Below are positions 59,501 through 64,000 of a DNA stretch of 64,000 nt, piece by piece (position 1 is the stretch's first letter; each line of letters starts with the position of its first letter). The translations under genes and the position numbers were made by a program. The notes under the pieces are model-generated. The model worked only from the letters and a program-made list of their open reading frames with translations. It did no database searches and was not told the DNA's origin. This stretch comes from Klebsormidium nitens (taxonomy: Eukaryota > Streptophyta > Klebsormidiophyceae > Klebsormidiales > Klebsormidiaceae). The stretch lies in contig DF237169.1 of assembly GCA_000708835.1 (NCBI GenBank), positions 10,186 through 74,185 on the forward strand. Direction: 5' to 3'.

Positions 59501-60439
59501 AGCCGGTTGACTACTTGGGCATCTGGGATTCGCAACCCCGCCCTGTTGAACAACAAGGTCATCCGGGTAGGGGCAGGGCCGGGGGCTTCAGTGGCGGGAA
59601 ATGTTTTGCTGAGCAGGGCGAACAGCGCGAGCGCTGCCACGCTTGGGGGGTATGGAGGCCAGGCAAAGAGCCCCCCCGGGACGGCGTCTGGGGTGGCAGC
59701 AGCGGCAGTGACGGGTGCCTCTCCAGGGGGGAGAGTTCAGCCTGTGCCCAGCCCCCCCGCAGTAGTGACGCCGTCGCAGGGGGGTCCGCTCTCTGGGCAC
59801 AGCTCCCCGTGGCTGGCAAGCAGGTCGGGGGAGAGTGACGCGCAGGCCCCCACGGAGCCGGCACCGTTTGCATTGGGGCACGCTAGTGTGACCGCGCCCT
59901 ACCAAATTGGGGGGTTGCTGAGCAATTTCCAGAGGAGCATGTCTGCAACTGAGGGCGCATTGAGGGGCAGCCCCCCAGGGACGGCCGCCCTGGAGGGAGG
60001 AGATCAGTTAGGCGCCGGCGTGCGTGCAGTTATTGGATCTCTTCCGTTAGATATGGACGGAGGCATGCGGGCCGAGAGCGGGCGGGTGGGGGTTGCGTTT
60101 GGCCCGCGGAGCTTGGAACGAGACGGGGGGCATTGCTCGCCGTCGCTGGGGCCACTCGCGGGGCAGCAGCCGTTTGCGAGCCAGGGCGTCAAAGGGTTGG
60201 GAGCTTCGGATGGGAGGCCGTTGGGGATTGGCGCGAATGGGGTGAAGGGAGGGGCGAACGGGTTTGCCCCGCCGAGTGACGGCCACATATGGGGCCCGGA
60301 CTTTTCGCTGTTCAGTTTTGCGGCGCCGTCGGAAAGCAGGGTCGGGGGTCGGGGGGATGGTGGGAAGCGGGAGAACGAGGGGGGACAAGGGGAATACAGC
60401 TTGTTTGCTTCGGCCGGGGGTGGGTTTGGATTCTTCTAG
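53506..60439 (+). CDS. conserved plant protein of the 'NST1-like stress response' family, function unknown
   Basis: Seven exons join in phase: 53506-54030, 54490-54680, 55672-55816, 56222-56602, 56993-57136, 57461-57589 and 58037-60439, about 1305 residues. Conserved landmarks recalled from land-plant homologues are FWKGLSLAQRRALLRVDK, KNLYCCKCHGLLVEGF (a possible zinc-binding Cys pair), ESCALHKAKLSCEALVDFW, SKRFCRDCRRNVLKEFKEMK and NAWFCMADT. Further ones are GESIQRFFEKAEEADED, KHAKSPELARDFLLDAATVI and EKAFREGTARQNAHSIF. A charged coiled coil rich in Glu, Lys and Arg opens exon 7, and the C-terminus is EYSLFASAGGGFGFF. Between lie about 650 residues of Gly/Ala/Val-rich sequence that look lineage-specific. 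Nuclear location is likely from the basic stretches, but the function is not known. ATG at 53506 is followed by a good acceptor (CCCCAG before 53530), so the true start may lie in an upstream exon. Introns 1 and 6 contain copies of the next exon's start. Confidence 0.85.
54240..54560 (+). repeat. decayed copies of exon 2 start in intron 1 of the NST1-like gene
   Basis: The start of exon 2 (CTGCAG then CTGTGGAGCCCTGGGAAGGA, at about 54484-54560) has two upstream relatives. One is near 54245 (CTGCAGCTGTGGATCCGCAA) and the other near 54370 (CTGCAGCTCTGGAGCCCCCG). Spacing is about 125 and 112 bp. Both keep the CTGCAG acceptor, and the second also keeps the later AAAGGAGA word. Confidence 0.8.
57811..58068 (+). 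repeat. 129-bp tandem duplication across the exon 7 acceptor of the NST1-like gene
   Basis: Two nearly identical units, about 57811-57939 and 57940-58068, each hold GAAGATGCCTTGCAGGCCTT, a pyrimidine-rich tract, TTGCAG and the exon start coding DLLLLEEEEE. The offset is 129 bp, a multiple of three, and both acceptors look usable. The frame is open through both copies, so the upstream acceptor could add 43 residues. High identity means the event is recent. Confidence 0.9.
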
Positions 60440-61854
60440 ATTGGGGAAGCTTGGGTTTTGGTACGAAAGGGTCCTGGTTTTTCTGGATTGAAGTGACGGG
60501 ATGCACTGGATTTCTGCTGGTATGGCTTCCTTTTGATTGGAGCCATGGCAAGGACTGCACTGCCCATGTGTATACAAGTGCAAGGATTGACATGCACTGC
60601 AAAGACCAGGTTTGGCGAAGGTTGATATCGATGACTGTGCTCAAACAAAAGAGTTTGAGTTGTAATTCGCTATGCCTTGATTAGTAAGGCAGGAGTTTTG
60701 TCTCGCACGGTTTATTTCGATCGTGCCACTATAGTGGGATCGAGCACAGAAGAGTCGAGCTTACAACGTTCTTCAGGATATTACATGCATGTATCGGACG
60801 TGCATAGCTCAGGCTTATGTACTCGAAAAACTCAATGATGCTTAAAAGCCTGCACGCCGGGCCCGGCCGCAAGAATGCAACTGACGGTCACTACCATGGT
60901 CGACATGTGCTTATTCAAATCATTCCTGACTTTGATGCTCGATCCCATGCATGTATGGCATGCAGCCATGTGCATCGATCATCATGCATCCGGGTTGCAT
61001 GAGACGTAGCCTGTACTATTTATAACTGGGCTTTATGCATGCAGAATATATCATGAGCTCGAATGCTTCGAGTCGATCGGATCAATGTTGAATTGTTGAA
61101 TGGTCGGATCGTTCCGCCCCATCATGTCCCGTGTGCAAGCTAGCAAAAAATAGTAAGGAAGTGTTTATCCGGCCATGATCATGCCAAATTCAGGGTGGGG
61201 CCGCACTCAAGTGCAAAATTGCAGCTCATTGGATGTGCGTAGAGACAGCTAAGCAACGGCGTGTTATGCACCTACCATCCCCACAATCTGTACCACTTCG
61301 CCCGAGCCATTTTGCACCATGCATTCAATGAGCTCCGAGGCTCGACATTGAATCTGTGAGCAACAAGAGTCCGAGTGACTATACAAAAAGTTGTCTCTGC
61401 GATGATGGAGCAGCTCTGGGCGGACCAAGCTGGCGGCTTCGATGTTGAATCCCTCAGAGCTGGCTGCGTCAGGTACACGAGCTTCTGTTGCACTGAAACC
61501 CCTCAGTGGGACTATTGGCTCGTGTTCCCGAAAGCAGCATCACACAGTTGAGGTTGTATGCAACAGGATTGACGGCACAGAAAGCAAAACCGTTCTGCTA
61601 ACATATCCCGATGAACTGTGGACCACAACCCCCCACCCTTGTAGGTGCTACGAAAGTGACAAACAACTGGGCTACGGTATACTGATACAAATGCACGGGC
61701 CTCTTGAAAGGCCACCCCACAGACGACTTTAGCCCTCTTGATCTGATGATCCGGTTTCAGAGCTGAAGACGAACTACCTTTTTGAACTGACTATCTTCGA
61801 ATCTGTTACCTGGCCTTCCCGCTGGATTGAACTGACTATCTTCTTTGTCAGGCC
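60440..61854. other. intergenic between convergent genes
   Basis: No gene is supported. The region holds the 3' UTRs of the NST1-like gene (+) and the CaaX protein gene (-). Repeated GCATGCAT/CATGCATG words at about 60785-61040 resemble plant RY-type elements, but these are short and common. Confidence 0.45.
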
Positions 61855-63465
61855 ACTTATTGGATCACGCAGGCGCAACTCTGGGAGCCCTCACTATCAT
61901 CATCGTCCCCCTCCGAGTCGCTCAGCTCAGAGTCGCTGCACAACGGCAAGGTTCTTTATTAGTGCATGTGACCAGGTTAGGGGCATCGTTTTATGCTAAC
62001 ACGAGTGGCAGAAAAAACACAAAGTCTGCCCTGGGGGGCTGCACAAACACCAAGCTGCACTAGTGTGCGACGTAAAATGATGCATTTTTGAGTGAGATCG
62101 ACAGTCCCAAGGGCACTCGTTCAAAGGAGGAAGTTTGCGCTGCATATGAATCAGTGAAGCTGCTGCAAGTCGGTCCACGAGTGGCCAAGAGTAGAGGCCC
62201 AACCACTCAAGCACCTCAACTTCGTACTTCCCAGAGTGGACTTTCACTCCTACTCTCACTCTCACTCTGCTTGCAAGTTCGGAAGTTTGACGAAATTTAT
62301 TCTCCAAAAATTGCTCCACCGTGGAAAGGAAGAACCCCACTGGACTCATCCAGCAAGGAGACATCTGTAGAAAAGGTTGCTTCCATGCGACGATGCAACC
62401 TTCCGAACATTCGACATGCACATGTTCCTGCAATTTCCCTTCCCCACTATCAACCATGCAGACGGAGGTGTACGATTGCGGACTGGCACGAAAAATGGGC
62501 CCAGCTGGCATATAGACAACCCCGTCACATGAGCATCGGCACATTACCCCAGTCAAGGCAGGACTCCGGTAATACTGTGAAGGAGTGCACTTCTGCTGCT
62601 CTTCAGAACATGGGGGAGCTGAGTAGCTTCTGGTCAGAAGTTAAGGGCAAATTCTGGACGGCTCAGAAAGCAATTCTTAAGAAAGAGCCAGACTGCGAAG
62701 TTTCCACAACTCATGAGCTCCACAACCGACTTAAGACGCGATGAGCCAGCGTTTCTGCTCAATTCGCAACAGAATCAAAACCATGCCAATCCCTTAGCAA
62801 GGCCATGACACCGCAGATCAAGCGTCGTCCTGCTCGAAGTCTGTTGCAACCGTCAAGATCACCTGGATTAGGGTTAGGCTTTTGCTCGAAAGACCTCACC
62901 TCGCCTCAAACTCCCGCACAGCAATCAGTGATGACCCATGGAGGTCCGGCCACGAGACCTTCTTCTTCCCCGCCTCTGCAAACCGTACAGCAGCCAAAAC
63001 ACCGGTTTTTGCGCCTGCGCCGCTGCGCGGCACATTCCGTGCGCCCCCAACCGCTTCCGAAATGTGTCTGGACCCGTTCTCTGCAATTGAGCTGGGACTT
63101 GCCAAACCCCCAACCGGTGCGGGCGGTACTGGCTTGAGGAAAACAGGTTCTGGCAGTGGGGGTAGCTTTCCAGCTCTCGTCGGCGAAGAAGGGCAAGTCT
63201 CTGGCGTCTCAAATGCGAGCCGTGGGGGAGGGGGGTCCCCGTGGGGAACACTGCTAATGATTGGATGGTGCTCTGGAAGCACAGAGGAATCCGGCAACTC
63301 ATCTTCAATTCCATCCGGAGTTCCCGGAAGGCCGAGCTCTGTAATTTGGCCGTTGGCCACAAACGCCTTTTGCAGGTGGCCATTCAGAGGGGTTTGAGGG
63401 GGCGGACGCTGCACTACGACTGACTCATGATCCAGGGTATGTGGTTCGTCCTTGGTCGTGATCAT
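61855..63465 (-). CDS. small acidic-tailed protein ending in a CaaX prenylation box
   Basis: Two exons join in phase: 62900-63465 and 61855-61933, about 214 residues, with an intron of 966 nt. The middle is Pro-rich and disordered. A conserved-looking block KKKVSWPDLHG followed by LIAVREFEAS crosses the splice. Then come a run of Ser/Asp/Glu (SELSDSEGDDDDSEGS) and the terminus QSCACVIQ. CVIQ fits a CaaX box, with Gln favouring farnesylation, and the Cys two residues earlier could be palmitoylated, so membrane attachment is inferred. I recall plant proteins of unknown function with a similar 'VSWPD...VxEFE...acidic...CxC' layout, but cannot name the family. The ATG at 63463-63465 (MITTKDEPH) is chosen; the frame is open upstream without another ATG. 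Confidence 0.75.
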
Positions 63466-64000
63466 CGGTCTGTGTGTGAGGCCCCTCGGATCTCCCTGCG
63501 TGGGCCACAGCGGACGAGACACGGGACATGCTTTACAAAAGAGAGTCTGCGGCTAACGGAGTTGTTTATCGCTCTAAAAGAATAGCGTTCCCTACCCGAA
63601 AATTGCGCGGCAAAAGGGGTCTAACCGAGCGCATCTTATTGCGCGGCCTCAGAAGGAGAAACCTTTGAGGTGTGCACTGTCCTTCAAGCTACGGGTCAAT
63701 GACTCCGGTGGTCAATTGTAGCCGGCAAGCGTGCAACATTTGCTTCGGTATTGAAAAAAAACGTTTCAAGCGCCTCGAGAAGCCTTCAAGTTCAATGATA
63801 TGACCCCAAGCTTTGCAGAAACGGAGCACTCAGCACACTACACCGTAGTAACAGAGTGCCACATTCCGACCTGCTCCAGGATTGAAACGTGCCACTTCTT
63901 TGCGCCTTGCAGTGGCAGGAAAATGCTGATCTGACTCACGTCGACGACAAGACGGCCATGGGATCATGGAATGATGGCCGGATGCTCATTGCATGATGAT
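63466..64000. other. 5' flank of the CaaX protein gene
   Basis: The region is upstream of a minus-strand gene. It should hold the 5' UTR and promoter. An ATG at 63527-63529 (minus) opens a 34-codon frame that overlaps the start of the main frame out of register, so it could act as an upstream reading frame. No other gene is seen. Confidence 0.35.

Overview
This is a nuclear window from an intron-rich eukaryote. Its genes have plant-type families, GT-AG introns and GC-rich exons set in more AT-rich introns. A plant-type pseudouridine kinase, a cytosolic HSP70 ending in EEVD, the small complex III subunit QCR9, a land-plant-type leishmanolysin and a plant-type protein of the 'NST1-like' family point to a streptophyte green alga. 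Klebsormidium-like is my best guess, by inference only. There is no bacterial operon structure. I joined exons by hand from splice sites, reading phase and family similarity.

Layout. 1024-6313 (+): pseudouridine kinase, pfkB family, 5 exons. 7497-12311 (+): SET-domain methyltransferase with an N-terminal membrane anchor, 7 exons. 13076-26511 (-): very large leishmanolysin (peptidase M8) receptor-like protein, 18 exons located, N-terminus not found. 29496-32090 (-): iodothyronine-deiodinase-like protein whose active site is read through an in-frame TGA, with a SECIS-like hairpin in the 3' UTR at 29292-29370. 34299-36906 (+): secreted Pro/Thr-rich cell-wall-type protein with two Cys-rich modules. 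38514-48212 (-): HSP70, 11 exons, with a perfect heat shock element upstream. 50269-51490 (-): QCR9, 3 exons. 53506-60439 (+): large 'NST1-like' protein, 7 exons. 61855-63465 (-): small acidic-tailed protein ending in a CaaX box, 2 exons.

Two observations stand out. First, the deiodinase-like gene looks like a real selenoprotein gene. The TGA falls exactly at the catalytic Sec position of the Gly-Ser-x-Thr-Sec-Pro-Pro motif, the splice phases join through it, and a hairpin with SECIS core features lies about 125-205 nt past the true stop. Land plants are known to lack selenoproteins, so this bears on when the trait was lost. Second, introns of two unrelated genes (HSP70 and the NST1-like gene) carry strings of decaying copies of the start of the next exon with its 3' splice site. 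The copies lie about 105-160 bp apart and always upstream of the real exon. This looks like a recurrent way of lengthening introns by tandem duplication across acceptor sites.

The genes do not form a pathway. They are ordinary dispersed nuclear genes, several in convergent pairs (SET/leishmanolysin, Pro-rich/HSP70, NST1-like/CaaX).
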